From contig DAOPQC010000011.1 of assembly GCA_035358815.1 (NCBI GenBank), positions 62,001 to 126,000 of the forward strand: a stretch of DNA of 64,000 bases, in the 5' to 3' direction. Under the pieces are notes generated by a model. That model did no database searches, had not been told where the DNA came from, and saw only the letters and a program-made list of their open reading frames with translations. Position 1 is the stretch's first letter. The number at the start of each line of letters is the position of its first letter. This DNA is from Thermoanaerobaculales bacterium (GTDB lineage Bacteria; Acidobacteriota; Thermoanaerobaculia; Thermoanaerobaculales; Sulfomarinibacteraceae). A program made the translations under genes and the position numbers. Shown piece by piece: positions 26,448-34,358 of the stretch.

Positions 26448-27384
26448 CGCGACCTCCGGCAAGCAAGTAGAGGATCGCCATCCGCACGGCGACCCCATTG
26501 GTCACCTGATCCAGGATGAGGGAGCGCTCACCGTCCGCGACCTCGGAGTCGATCTCGACCCCGCGGTTCATCGGCCCCGGGTGCATCACCACCGCGTGCG
26601 GCGCGGCGAGGGCCAGCCTCTCCTCGGTCAGCGCGAAGAAGTCGTAGTACTCTCGCGCCGACGGGAAGTTGATCGCGGCCTGGCGCTCCTTCTGGATCCT
26701 GAGCATCATCACCACATCGGCGCCCTCGAGCGCGGGCTCCAGGCGCAGGAAGGTCGACGCCCCCAGCTCCTCGACCCCGACCGGCAGCAGCGAGGCCGGG
26801 GCGGCGAACCGCAGCTTGGCGCCCATCTTGTTGAGCAGAAACGCGTTGGAGCGGGCGACCCGGGAGTGCCGGATGTCGCCCGCGATCACCACGTTCAAGC
26901 CTTCGAGGCGGCCGAAGTGCCGGCGCATGGTGAAGGCGTCGAGCAGGGCCTGGGTCGGGTGCTCGTTGATGCCGTCGCCGGCGTTGATGATCGAGGCCGG
27001 AACCTCCTCGGCGAGCCGGTGGGGCGCACCGGTGTTGGGGTGGCGGATCACGATGTAGTCGGGCGCCATCGCCATCAGGTTGCGGGCGGTGTCGACCAGG
27101 GTCTCGCCCTTGGACACCGAGGAGGTCGAGGACGAGAAGTTGAGGGTGTCGGCCGACAGCCGCTTCTCCGCCATCTCGAACGAGAAGCGGGTCCGCGTCG
27201 ACGGCTCCATGAACAGGTTGACCACGGTGGCGCCGCGCAGCACCGGCACCTTCTTGATCGGGCGGCGGGCCACCTCGAGCAGCTCCTCGGCGGTATCGAG
27301 GATGAGCTGGATCTCGGACGGCTCGAGCGGCGCGATGCCCACCACGTCCTTTCGCTTCAGCTCGGAGGCCGACTCAACCGGCAT
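26425..27384 (-). CDS. pyrB: Aspartate carbamoyltransferase catalytic subunit
   Basis: A 319-residue enzyme that joins carbamoyl phosphate and aspartate in the first committed pyrimidine step. The carbamoyl phosphate motif STRTRFSFE is near residue 60, followed by SVSKGETLVDT, HPTQALLDAF (near 140), GDIRHSRVARSN (near 167) and HPGPMNRGVEI (near 270). All expected active-site residues appear present. ATG 27382-27384 has GGAGG six bases upstream and overlaps pyrR by 11 bp; its own 3' end overlaps pyrC by 23 bp. Tight coupling with a PyrC' suggests a PyrB-PyrC' complex. Confidence 0.96.
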   Translation of the reverse strand: MPVESASELKRKDVVGIAPLEPSEIQLILDTAEELLEVARRPIKKVPVLRGATVVNLFMEPSTRTRFSFEMAEKRLSADTLNFSSSTSSVSKGETLVDTARNLMAMAPDYIVIRHPNTGAPHRLAEEVPASIINAGDGINEHPTQALLDAFTMRRHFGRLEGLNVVIAGDIRHSRVARSNAFLLNKMGAKLRFAAPASLLPVGVEELGASTFLRLEPALEGADVVMMLRIQKERQAAINFPSAREYYDFFALTEERLALAAPHAVVMHPGPMNRGVEIDSEVADGERSLILDQVTNGVAVRMAILYLLAGGRGAATVDS

Positions 27385-27949
27385 GTCCCGCCTCCTTTCC
27401 AACCCACACTCCATCATCGCCGTCGACCTCGGAGAGGTGCACCTGCACGTCCTCCTCGCGGGTCGTCTCGAGCACGCGGCCGACGTAATCGGGGGCGATC
27501 GGCAGCTCGCGGTGACCGCGATCCACGAGCACCGCCAGCCGCACCGCTTGCGGCCGGCCCCAGTCGACCAGAGTGCCGAGGGCGGCGCGGATGGTCCGTC
27601 CGGTGTAGAGCACGTCGTCGACCAGGATGACGACCAGGTCGTCGATCGGCACCGGCAGGACCGTCTCCTTGAGCAGCGGCTGGCGATGGGCCGGCCGCCA
27701 CGGACCGACGTCGTCCCGGTAGAGGGTGATGTCCAGCCTCCCTACCGGGACGTCGGCGCCGGTCGTGGCAGAGATCCTCTCGGCCAGCCGGCGGGCGAGC
27801 GGGATGCCGCGGGTGTGGATCCCGACCAGCAGCAGCTCCTTGCCGTTGTTCTCCACGATCTCGGCCGCCATCCGGGAGATCGTCCGCTCGATCTCCGCCG
27901 CGTCCATGATCTGGATCCGTCGTGCGCGTGCGGCGCGCTTGTCTGCCAT
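27374..27949 (-). CDS. pyrR: Bifunctional pyr operon regulator / uracil phosphoribosyltransferase
   Basis: A 191-residue PyrR. It binds pyr mRNA in response to UMP/UTP and also has uracil phosphoribosyltransferase activity. The PRPP-binding loop VVILVDDVLYTGRTIRAAL is near residue 100; ELLLVGIHTRG near 38 and DITLYRDDVG near 72 are further family motifs. ATG 27947-27949 has GGGGGAG just upstream. It is the first gene of pyrRBC and is preceded by a hairpin followed by a T-run, in the position of the attenuator that PyrR is known to control. Confidence 0.94.
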   Translation of the reverse strand: MADKRAARARRIQIMDAAEIERTISRMAAEIVENNGKELLLVGIHTRGIPLARRLAERISATTGADVPVGRLDITLYRDDVGPWRPAHRQPLLKETVLPVPIDDLVVILVDDVLYTGRTIRAALGTLVDWGRPQAVRLAVLVDRGHRELPIAPDYVGRVLETTREEDVQVHLSEVDGDDGVWVGKEAGHAG

Positions 27950-27976
27950 GTCTCCCCCGTCTGCGGGCTCGCCTGC

Positions 27977-28004
27977 AAAAAGCACCTTCCCGGCGGGAAG
28001 GCGC
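27977..28004 (-). terminator. Intrinsic terminator in the pyr leader (attenuator)
   Basis: On the minus strand the arms GCGCCTTCCC and GGGAAGGTGC pair around a three-base loop with one G-T wobble, followed by TTTTT. It lies 28 bp before the pyrR start and downstream of a -10-like TAGCAT (28042-28047), so it would stop transcription within the leader. This is the layout of PyrR-controlled attenuation. The competing antiterminator was not resolved by eye. Confidence 0.75.
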
Positions 28005-28098
28005 GCCCTAGGTCCTTGGGGATGCCGCGAGCATCGGGCGCATGCTAGCACACGCCCCCTGCGGCCGCGACGCGGGCTCGGTCGCGGACCGCAGGCGG

Positions 28099-30369
28099 TC
28101 AAGGAACCGTCGCCGACCAGGCCGAGGTGTCGCCGGACTCGAAGCCGTCAGAGAAGAGCAGCCCAAGCGAGCGCAGCTTGGCGACAAAGGCGTCTTGATC
28201 CCCGTTGTGGGAGACGTCTGGTCCGACCATCACCGGAAGAGTGGCTTCGGTCGACTTGGTCCATCCGGTGACGTAAACACTGCCTGCGCCGTCAATGGCC
28301 ACAGCGGTCGCAAAATCTCCAAGCTCCCCGCCGATGTAGCCGCAGAAATCGAGCGCCGTGCCGCCGGCGTTGACCTTGGCCACGAAGGCGTCGCGGCTTC
28401 CGTTGAACGTGAGATCCGGGCCGACCGTGACCGGGAAGCTCTCCTCGGTGGAGTCGGTGATACCCGTGACGTAGGCCTGTCCGGCCGCGTCCACGGCAAT
28501 GCCCCGGCCGGCCTCCTCCGTCCCCCACCCCCCGATGTAACCGCAGTAGTCAAGAGCAGTGCCCGTGGCGTTGACCTTGGCCACGAAGGCGTCAAAGTCC
28601 CAGTAGTAGGGCTGCCCGTTGTACGTGAGGTCCGGGCCGACCGTGACCGGGAAGGTCGCCTCGGAGGAGGAGGTTTCACCAGTCACATAGGCGTTGCCGG
28701 CGGCGTCGGTGGCGATGCTCCTCCCCCACTCGTTCCAGAACCCGCCGATGTAGCCGCAGTAGTCCAAGCCGGTCCCGGCGGCGTTGACCTTGGCCACGAA
28801 GGCGTCATATGAGCCGTTGTGCGTGAGATCTGGGCCCACCGTCACCGGGAAACCCACAGGGGATTGGGTCATTCCCGTGACGAAGGCACTCCCATCGTCG
28901 CCGCACGTGATGCCGATGCCTTCGTCGTCGGTCAATCCGCCGATGTACCCGCAGTAGTCCAGGCCGGTCCCGGCGGCGTTGACCTTGGCAACGAAGGCGT
29001 CCCAGCCGTCGGAAACGTCGTTGTAGCTGAGGTCCGGGCCGACCGCCACCGGGAAGGTCGCCTCGGTGGATCGGGTGCGACCCGTGACGTAGGCGTTCCC
29101 GCTGCCGTCGAGGGCGATGTCAGCACCCCAGTCCGAGCTCGATCCGCCGATGTAGCCGCAGTACTCCAACGTCGTGCCGGCGGCGTTGACTTTCGCCACG
29201 AAGGCGTCGTGGCCCTGGGGGTCGTTGTCGGTGAGGTCCGGGCCGACGGTCACCGGAAAGGTCGCCTCGGTCGAAGAAGTCCTGCCGGTGACGTAGGCGT
29301 TGCCGGCAGCATCCGCGGCGATGCCCTCGCCGAAATCTTTGCTGTCCCCCCCGATGTAGCCGCAGTAGTCCAGCGCGGTGCCGGCGGCGTTGACCCTGGC
29401 GACGAAGGCGTCTTCAACGTAGCCGTCGTTGTGGCTGAGATCCGGTCCGACCGCCACCGGGAAGGTCGACTCGCTCGAGGTTGTGGTACCTGTGACGTAG
29501 GCGTTGCCGGCGGCGTCGAGAGCGATGTCGTAGCCAATGTCGTCATCAGATCCGCCGATGTAGCCGCAGTAGACCAGGGTCACCGGGTCGATCACCAGCT
29601 CGCGGGAGGGGTCGTGCTCGCCGAGCCGAAAGCGGTAGCCCTGCCGGCCGTCCTCAGCGCCGAGCTCGAGCTCGAAGGCCGCCGCGACCTCCACGCGCCG
29701 ACCGTCCACCTCCTGGTACGCAACCGGCGCCTGCTCGCGAATGTCTCCGAGCGGGGTCTCGGCCACCAGCCCGCCGTCCGGCTCGAGCCGCACCGCGCTC
29801 GCCCCGCGGTAGGCGAGACGGATCACGGCCGAGTCGGCTCCAGGACGCACCACGAAGCTCGACTTCAGCTCCCCGGCCGTGCCCCCCACCACCAGGTCCA
29901 CCCCTGGCCACGGCTCGCGATAGACCACGGTGCCGTAGCTCGGCAGCCCGGTCCGCCAGTCCTTCTTGGGCCCCTTGAAGTAGCTCACCTTGGTCGGCAG
30001 CAGGTCCTCCCCGACCGGCCGCCGGGGCGTGGCCCCCACCAGGTCGAGGGCCACGACCCAGCTGCCCGCGGCAGCATTCGGCTCGTCGGTGCGTGTCGAG
30101 TGCAACTGGTAAGCGATCCCTCGATCGCTCAGCCAGATGTTGGCCTCGCGCCCCCGCACCGCGTACCCCATCGCCCCGTCGGCCGACACCTGCTCCGGCA
30201 CGAACAGCAGCGGCAACCGGTCGACCATCTCGACCACTAGCCGCCGCTGCCCCTCACCGTCCGGGTTGCCCATTGGTTCAGCCGCCGCCGCAGGCCACGC
30301 TGCAGCGACCAGCGCCGCCACCAGGACCGAGGAGAACCGCGCCCCCCGCGCTGCGAAGCCCTTCGTCAT
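28099..30369 (-). CDS. Exported SBBP beta-propeller protein with GFESGDTS tail
   Basis: A 756-residue secreted protein: signal peptide (about 1-30), a beta-rich domain to about 270 (with the phrase YREPWPGVDLVVGG typical of SBBP proteins), then seven propeller-type repeats of about 65 residues, each with DYCGYIGG, DAAGNAYVTG and FPVTVGPDL and ending DAFVAKVNAAGT. A seven-bladed propeller is inferred. The end FSDGFESGDTSAWSATVP is nearly identical to the end of the neighbouring LVIVD protein. GGAGG lies five bases before the ATG. Role probably in cell-surface binding. Confidence 0.88.
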   Translation of the reverse strand: MTKGFAARGARFSSVLVAALVAAAWPAAAAEPMGNPDGEGQRRLVVEMVDRLPLLFVPEQVSADGAMGYAVRGREANIWLSDRGIAYQLHSTRTDEPNAAAGSWVVALDLVGATPRRPVGEDLLPTKVSYFKGPKKDWRTGLPSYGTVVYREPWPGVDLVVGGTAGELKSSFVVRPGADSAVIRLAYRGASAVRLEPDGGLVAETPLGDIREQAPVAYQEVDGRRVEVAAAFELELGAEDGRQGYRFRLGEHDPSRELVIDPVTLVYCGYIGGSDDDIGYDIALDAAGNAYVTGTTTSSESTFPVAVGPDLSHNDGYVEDAFVARVNAAGTALDYCGYIGGDSKDFGEGIAADAAGNAYVTGRTSSTEATFPVTVGPDLTDNDPQGHDAFVAKVNAAGTTLEYCGYIGGSSSDWGADIALDGSGNAYVTGRTRSTEATFPVAVGPDLSYNDVSDGWDAFVAKVNAAGTGLDYCGYIGGLTDDEGIGITCGDDGSAFVTGMTQSPVGFPVTVGPDLTHNGSYDAFVAKVNAAGTGLDYCGYIGGFWNEWGRSIATDAAGNAYVTGETSSSEATFPVTVGPDLTYNGQPYYWDFDAFVAKVNATGTALDYCGYIGGWGTEEAGRGIAVDAAGQAYVTGITDSTEESFPVTVGPDLTFNGSRDAFVAKVNAGGTALDFCGYIGGELGDFATAVAIDGAGSVYVTGWTKSTEATLPVMVGPDVSHNGDQDAFVAKLRSLGLLFSDGFESGDTSAWSATVP

Positions 30370-30522
30370 CACGACCTCCGCCTCTGCACCCCTGAGGTGC
30401 GGGCTCAAACGAAGCGTCTCTCCCCGAGGCCCCGACCGGTCGGCCGCTTCGAGAGCGCAGCCTGGTTGACTTCAATCTCGGTCCGATCCGGGCAGAAGTC
30501 AATGAATGGGCCTTCCGCACGC

Positions 30523-30637
30523 CATGCCGTATGATGCTGGCTCCGCCATGGCAGACGACCCCGCCGCCACGCGAACCTCAGACCGCCTGCAGGTGCTGGC
30601 GGCCGCCTTCCTGTTCTCGACCGGGGGCGCCGCCATC
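30523..30637 (+). pseudogene. Truncated copy of the EamA gene promoter and 5' end
   Basis: These 115 bp match 32970-33084 with four differences by eye. They carry the same -10 TATGAT, the same ATG and the first 30 codons (MADDPAATRTSDRLQVLAAA) of the EamA exporter, then diverge abruptly after GGCGCCGCCATC. The frame runs on into unrelated sequence and has no membrane spans, so it is a gene fragment. It lies 2.4 kb from the parent in the same orientation. The rest of the 404-bp gap (30638-30773) shows no gene. Confidence 0.85.
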
Positions 30638-30773
30638 GGGGGAGGGGCCCGACTCACTCTCCCGGCGGGGTTCGCCTTAGGGTCGCCCGGTCGTGCCGGT
30701 GCGAGCGTCTCAGGGCTTCGTCGGCGCAGTCTAGGGCTTCGCGGTGCCGGCGCCCGCGTTCGCCGGTCGCCCC

Positions 30774-31793
30774 CTACGGCACCGTCGCGCTCCAGTCCGA
30801 GGTGTCGCCGGACTCGAAGCCGTCGGAGAAGAGCATGCAGTCCTGAAACACAGCGAGACCAGCCTGCCGGTCGGCGACGTACACGTACCCGCCCGTTACT
30901 GCTACATCGACGGCCCCGCCAGACGTGTCGAAGAACCCCACCTCCATCGGCGCCGACGGTGTGCTCACGTCGATCACGCGGAGACCTGAGTACTGGTCTC
31001 CAACGTACGCGTAGCTGCCTGAAACCGCGAGGTCACGCGCCGAATCAGGAGTGTCGACAGACCCCACCTCCACCGGCGTCGATGGCATGCTCACGTCGAT
31101 CAACCGAAGGCCATCGATGTCGTAGGCGACATACGCGTAGCTGCCCGACACCGCGACGCCTCGCGCACATTCCGGTGTGTAGATAAACCCCACCTCCACC
31201 GGCGTCGACGGCGTGCTCACATCAATCACGCGAAGCCCCCCATAGCAGTCTGCGACGTACGCGTAGCTGCCTGAAACCGTGACGTCAAGCGCCCAATGAG
31301 GAGTCTCGACAAACGCCACCGCCACCGGCGTCGATGGCATGCTCACGTCGATCACTCGAAGGCCATTGATGGCGTCGGCGACGTAGGCGTAGCCGCCAGA
31401 CACTGCGACGTCCCCGGCGAAGCCGGGCGTGTTGACGAAGGCCACCTCGTCGGGAGCATTCGGGTTCGAGACGTCGATCACACGAAGCCCCGCCCCGCCG
31501 TCCGCCACGTAGGCGTAGCTGCCCAACACCGCGACATTCATAGTGGTGCCTGTCGTGTCGAGGAATCCGACCTCCCCTGGAATCGACGGTGTGCTGACGT
31601 CGATCACTCGAAGCCCCTGATCGCCGTCCGAGACGTAGGCGTAGCTGCCCGAGACTGCCACGCCCATGGCATCTCCGGGAGTGTCCACCGACCCCACCAA
31701 CTCCGGGCAGTCGGCGAGCGCACGCGAGACAAGAACACACACACCGATCGCGACGAGCGCCACCACGTGGGCCACGCGCTGCTGCCGGTTCAT
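30774..31793 (-). CDS. Exported LVIVD-repeat beta-propeller protein with GFESGDTS tail
   Basis: A 339-residue secreted protein: signal peptide (about 1-28, cleavage near ALA-DC), then seven LVIVD-type repeats of about 41 residues, each with VAVSGSYAYVADxxxGLRVIDVS. These repeats form a beta-propeller in cell-surface proteins. It ends CMLFSDGFESGDTSDWSATV followed by Pro, matching the SBBP neighbour. AAAGGGG lies six bases before the ATG and a good promoter lies at 31830-31858. Repeats 1-7 are close in DNA sequence too, implying recent expansion or homogenisation. Confidence 0.88.
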   Translation of the reverse strand: MNRQQRVAHVVALVAIGVCVLVSRALADCPELVGSVDTPGDAMGVAVSGSYAYVSDGDQGLRVIDVSTPSIPGEVGFLDTTGTTMNVAVLGSYAYVADGGAGLRVIDVSNPNAPDEVAFVNTPGFAGDVAVSGGYAYVADAINGLRVIDVSMPSTPVAVAFVETPHWALDVTVSGSYAYVADCYGGLRVIDVSTPSTPVEVGFIYTPECARGVAVSGSYAYVAYDIDGLRLIDVSMPSTPVEVGSVDTPDSARDLAVSGSYAYVGDQYSGLRVIDVSTPSAPMEVGFFDTSGGAVDVAVTGGYVYVADRQAGLAVFQDCMLFSDGFESGDTSDWSATVP

Positions 31794-31829
31794 GGGTTAC
31801 CCCTTTCTGTAGGCTGTTCCGATGCACCT

Positions 31830-31858
31830 AATCTGTTCCCCGGAAAGGGGTTTGTCAA
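31830..31858 (-). promoter_or_regulatory. Promoter of the LVIVD protein gene
   Basis: On the minus strand a perfect TTGACA (31853-31858) is followed after 17 bp by CAGATT (31830-31835), about 36 bp before the ATG. The -35 is exact, the -10 weak (three of six). A CCCCTTTCCGGGG inverted repeat lies in the spacer and could be an operator. Confidence 0.5.
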
Positions 31859-31924
31859 CAGAACGATGGGTGAGCGAGCCCCGTTAGCCCGGGGCACCTG
31901 CAGCATTTCCGACTCGTCGGGGTG

Positions 31925-32011
31925 TCAGTTCACGTCACGCCGGTCCCGCCCCGACTCCCGCAGCGCCCTCTCGGCGGCATCCATCACCTCGCGGTGCCGG
32001 CGCTCGAGCTC
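31925..32011 (-). pseudogene. 3' remnant of a paralogue of the 64-residue coiled-coil protein
   Basis: Read on the minus strand, this gives ELERRHREVMDAAERALRES and a few more residues before TGA. It matches the tail of the small protein at 32490-32684 (ELERRHREAMDATDRALEQS). There is no start codon or membrane segment in frame; the open frame runs back into the DUF7670-like gene in another phase. It is best read as what is left after a tandem duplication and deletion. Confidence 0.7.
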
Positions 32012-32414
32012 AGGCGCCGGGGCGAAGCTCCTTCCGGTAACGCCAGTTGAGCAGGAAGAGCACGCCGGTCACCACCAGGGGCCCCGCTATCAGGAGCAGC
32101 GGCACCCATCCGAAGAAAGGCTTGTTCCACGCCCAGCTGACCCACAGCGCCGCCAACGCGACGAACAGCACTCCTCCGATCCATTCGCGGCGCCAGGAGA
32201 CGACAAGCACCGCGATCAGGAGGAAGGTCGGGATGAGGTGGATGAGGAGGGCAACCGCCGTCTGCCAGAAGCCTGCGCCTCCGCCGAAGACGTCCGCGGC
32301 GAAGATGCTGATGAACGCAGCATATACGATGCAGAGCGCTCGCGGTGTCCAGTACAGCAGCCATAGAGCGGGCTGCTCCGATGAGGAGGGCAACCGCCGT
32401 CGTCCAGAAGCCAT
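32010..32414 (-). CDS. Small membrane protein (DUF7670-like), possibly rearranged 5' end
   Basis: A 134-residue protein with four membrane spans (about 20-40, 48-68, 74-95, 100-122). Stretches such as LYWTPRALCIVYAAFISIFA and FWQTAVALLIHLIPTFLLIA resemble a widespread uncharacterised membrane family (DUF7670, from memory). ATG 32412-32414 has GGAGG five bases upstream. The first 11 codons are an out-of-frame copy of the later segment encoding GFWQTAVALLI (32380-32412 against 32241-32273), so the N-terminus was reshaped by a local duplication. Confidence 0.72.
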   Translation of the reverse strand: MASGRRRLPSSSEQPALWLLYWTPRALCIVYAAFISIFAADVFGGGAGFWQTAVALLIHLIPTFLLIAVLVVSWRREWIGGVLFVALAALWVSWAWNKPFFGWVPLLLIAGPLVVTGVLFLLNWRYRKELRPGA

Positions 32415-32489
32415 GGTTACCTCCGCGCTTTGGCACAGAATAGCACTGAGGGAACCGCCCACACGCCCAACAATCTCGCCAAGGGCCCT

Positions 32490-32684
32490 CTAATCTACGG
32501 TGGGCCGCCCCTGCCGCGACTGCTCGAGCGCCCGGTCGGTGGCGTCCATTGCTTCGCGGTGCCGGCGCTCGAGCTCGTCGTGCTCTTCGTGAAAGCGGCG
32601 CGTCTCGCCGGCCAGGAAGAGAGCTCCCATGATGCCGACGGCGGCGAAGTCGAGCACCAGCAGGACGACGGCTAGGGCGGTCAT
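32490..32684 (-). CDS. Small membrane-anchored coiled-coil protein, possibly 5'-frameshifted
   Basis: A 64-residue protein with one membrane span (TALAVVLLVLDFAAVGIMGA) and a charged helical tail (FHEEHDELERRHREAMDATD). The frame stays open and coding-like upstream (EELAEGRDLDPEPWRGDQIE) but meets a stop before any start codon. Removing one base from the G6 run at 32777-32782 would join it to an ATG at 32788-32790 and give a protein of about 98 residues. No ribosome binding site precedes the ATG used here. Its tail has a broken paralogue at 31925-32011. Confidence 0.55.
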   Translation of the reverse strand: MTALAVVLLVLDFAAVGIMGALFLAGETRRFHEEHDELERRHREAMDATDRALEQSRQGRPTVD

Positions 32685-32970
32685 GGGGTCCGGCTCGAGG
32701 GCAGCAGGGTCGGCCTCGATCTGGTCGCCGCGCCACGGTTCCGGGTCGAGGTCGCGGCCTTCGGCGAGCTCCTCAAGGGGGGCGGATCATAGACCCTAGA
32801 TAGACCCTCACGTTCGAAGGTCATTAGAATCCACTCCGAAACACTCGGAATCTCCCAAGGTCACGAGGTCATACGGTTTCCGGGGCAATTCGCGGTCCCG
32901 TCGAGGGTTACAGCTTCGGGGCGTCGCTGTAAGTCTCTCGGCGATCGGGGCTTGCGGGTTGGGCGGTGTC
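32685..32970. other. Gap with a coding-like upstream extension only
   Basis: The first part (to about 32780) continues the frame of the small coiled-coil gene without a start codon, apart from one reached through a G6 frameshift. From about 32790 to 32970 the DNA is less GC-rich (CTAGATAGACCC, TCATTAGAATCC) and shows no gene. It presumably holds the EamA promoter region at its right edge. Confidence 0.45.
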
Positions 32971-32976
32971 ATGCCG

Positions 32977-32982
32977 TATGAT
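32977..32982 (+). promoter_or_regulatory. -10 box of the EamA gene
   Basis: TATGAT lies 12 bp before the ATG at 32995, so the transcript leader would be only a few bases. There is no Shine-Dalgarno sequence between them. A TTGCGG at 32952-32957 is a weak -35 with 19-bp spacing. The same box is carried by the truncated copy at 30523. Confidence 0.5.
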
Positions 32983-32994
32983 GCTGGCTCCGCC

Positions 32995-33876
32995 ATGGCA
33001 GACGACCCCGTTGCCACGCGAACCTCCGACCGCCTGCAGGTGCTGGCGGCCGCCTTCCTGTTCTCGACCGGAGGCGCCGCCATCAAGGCCTGCTCCCTGA
33101 CCGGCTGGCAGGTCGCAGCCATCCGTGCCGGCATCGCTGCCGTGGCACTCCTGCTCCTGCTGCCCGCCACCCGCCGCGGCTGGTCGCTGCGGCTGCTCCC
33201 GGTCGCCGCCGCCTTCTCCGCCACCACGGTCCTGTTCGCGGTCTGCAACAAGCTGACGACCGCCGCCAGCACGATCTTCCTGCAAGCGACCGCGCCGCTC
33301 TACATCGTGCTCCTCGGACCGTTGCTGCTGCGCGAGCGGATCCGCCGCAGCGACCTCGCCTTCATGGCGGCGCTGGCCGCCGGCATGGTGCTCTTCTTCG
33401 TCGGCGACCAACCTGCCGCCGACACCGCGCCGCAGCCGGTGCTGGGCAACATCCTGGCGGCCGCCGCCGGCCTGTCGTGGGGGCTCACCATCATTGGCCT
33501 GCGCTGGCTCGGCCGGCACGCGGGGCCCGGCGAGGATCCGTCGGCGGCGGCGGTCGTGGCCGGCAATCTGCTCGCCTGCCTGATCGCGCTGCCGTTCGCC
33601 CTGCCGGTCGCCGCCTTCCGCCCGACCGACTGGCTGCTGGTCATCTTCCTCGGCGTGTTCCAGATCGCCGTCGCCTACGTCTTCCTGACCCGCGGCGTGC
33701 GCCGGGTCACGGCCCTAGAGGTGTCGCTGCTGCTGCTGCTCGAGCCGGTTCTCAACCCGCTGTGGGCGCTGCTCGTTCACGGCGAGCGGCCGGGGCCGTG
33801 GGCGGCGGTCGGCGGCGCGATCATCATCCTGGCGACCGCGGTCAACACCCTCGCCCAGGGACGGCGCGACGCCTAG
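32995..33876 (+). CDS. EamA/DMT-family transporter
   Basis: A 293-residue inner-membrane protein with ten hydrophobic segments and two EamA domains (about 12-145 and 155-285), the usual form of drug/metabolite exporters such as RhtA or YdcZ relatives. Typical sequence includes LFSTGGAAIKACSLTGWQVA near 20 and RGVRRVTALEVSLLLLLEPV near 235-255. It probably exports amino acids or other small metabolites; the substrate is unknown. The leader seems very short (see the -10 box). A 5' fragment of this gene is duplicated at 30523-30637. Confidence 0.88.
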   Translation: MADDPVATRTSDRLQVLAAAFLFSTGGAAIKACSLTGWQVAAIRAGIAAVALLLLLPATRRGWSLRLLPVAAAFSATTVLFAVCNKLTTAASTIFLQATAPLYIVLLGPLLLRERIRRSDLAFMAALAAGMVLFFVGDQPAADTAPQPVLGNILAAAAGLSWGLTIIGLRWLGRHAGPGEDPSAAAVVAGNLLACLIALPFALPVAAFRPTDWLLVIFLGVFQIAVAYVFLTRGVRRVTALEVSLLLLLEPVLNPLWALLVHGERPGPWAAVGGAIIILATAVNTLAQGRRDA

Positions 33877-33928
33877 TCCCCCTTGAGCCAGAAGGACTGC
33901 GAGCGGATGGGGGCGTGCCCTGCGCGCG

Positions 33929-34324
33929 CTACCGGCGGCCGTGGCTCACGGTGACCACGGTGTGAATGCCGCCGCGCAGGCGGTAGTCGAGCACCACCTC
34001 CATCCAGCGCGGCGCGCAGCAGGCCACCAGGTCGTCGAGGATGCGGTGGGCGGCGTGCTCCTGATAGATGCCGACGCTGCGGAAGCTGGTCAGGTAGTAC
34101 TTGAAGGACTTCAGCTCGACGCAGGAGTCGGCCGGCAGGTAGCGGACAGTGAGGGTCCCGAAGTCGGGCAGACCCGAGTACGGGCAGACGGCGGTGAACT
34201 CGTCGGTCGAGATCTCGACCAGGGCCTCGCGGCCGGCGTACTCGAACGGGAAGGTCTCCAGCACCTCCGGCGTCAGCGCCTCGAGCCCCACGAAGGGGAA
34301 TCGCCGTCCCTCGCCCTCGACCAT
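33929..34324 (-). CDS. queF: NADPH-dependent 7-cyano-7-deazaguanine reductase
   Basis: A 131-residue type I QueF, which reduces preQ0 to preQ1 in queuosine biosynthesis. The catalytic Cys is in EFTAVCPYSGLPDFG (about 47), and the family signature ELKSFKYYLTSFR is near 70. HAAHRILDDL carries the conserved His and Asp. No other queuosine gene is nearby. It follows the short asparaginase gene by 34 bp on the same strand and is probably the last gene of the kds-linked transcript. Confidence 0.94.
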   Translation of the reverse strand: MVEGEGRRFPFVGLEALTPEVLETFPFEYAGREALVEISTDEFTAVCPYSGLPDFGTLTVRYLPADSCVELKSFKYYLTSFRSVGIYQEHAAHRILDDLVACCAPRWMEVVLDYRLRGGIHTVVTVSHGRR

Positions 34325-34358
34325 GCGCCAGGATGGTAGCAGACGCGGCCGCCGCCGC

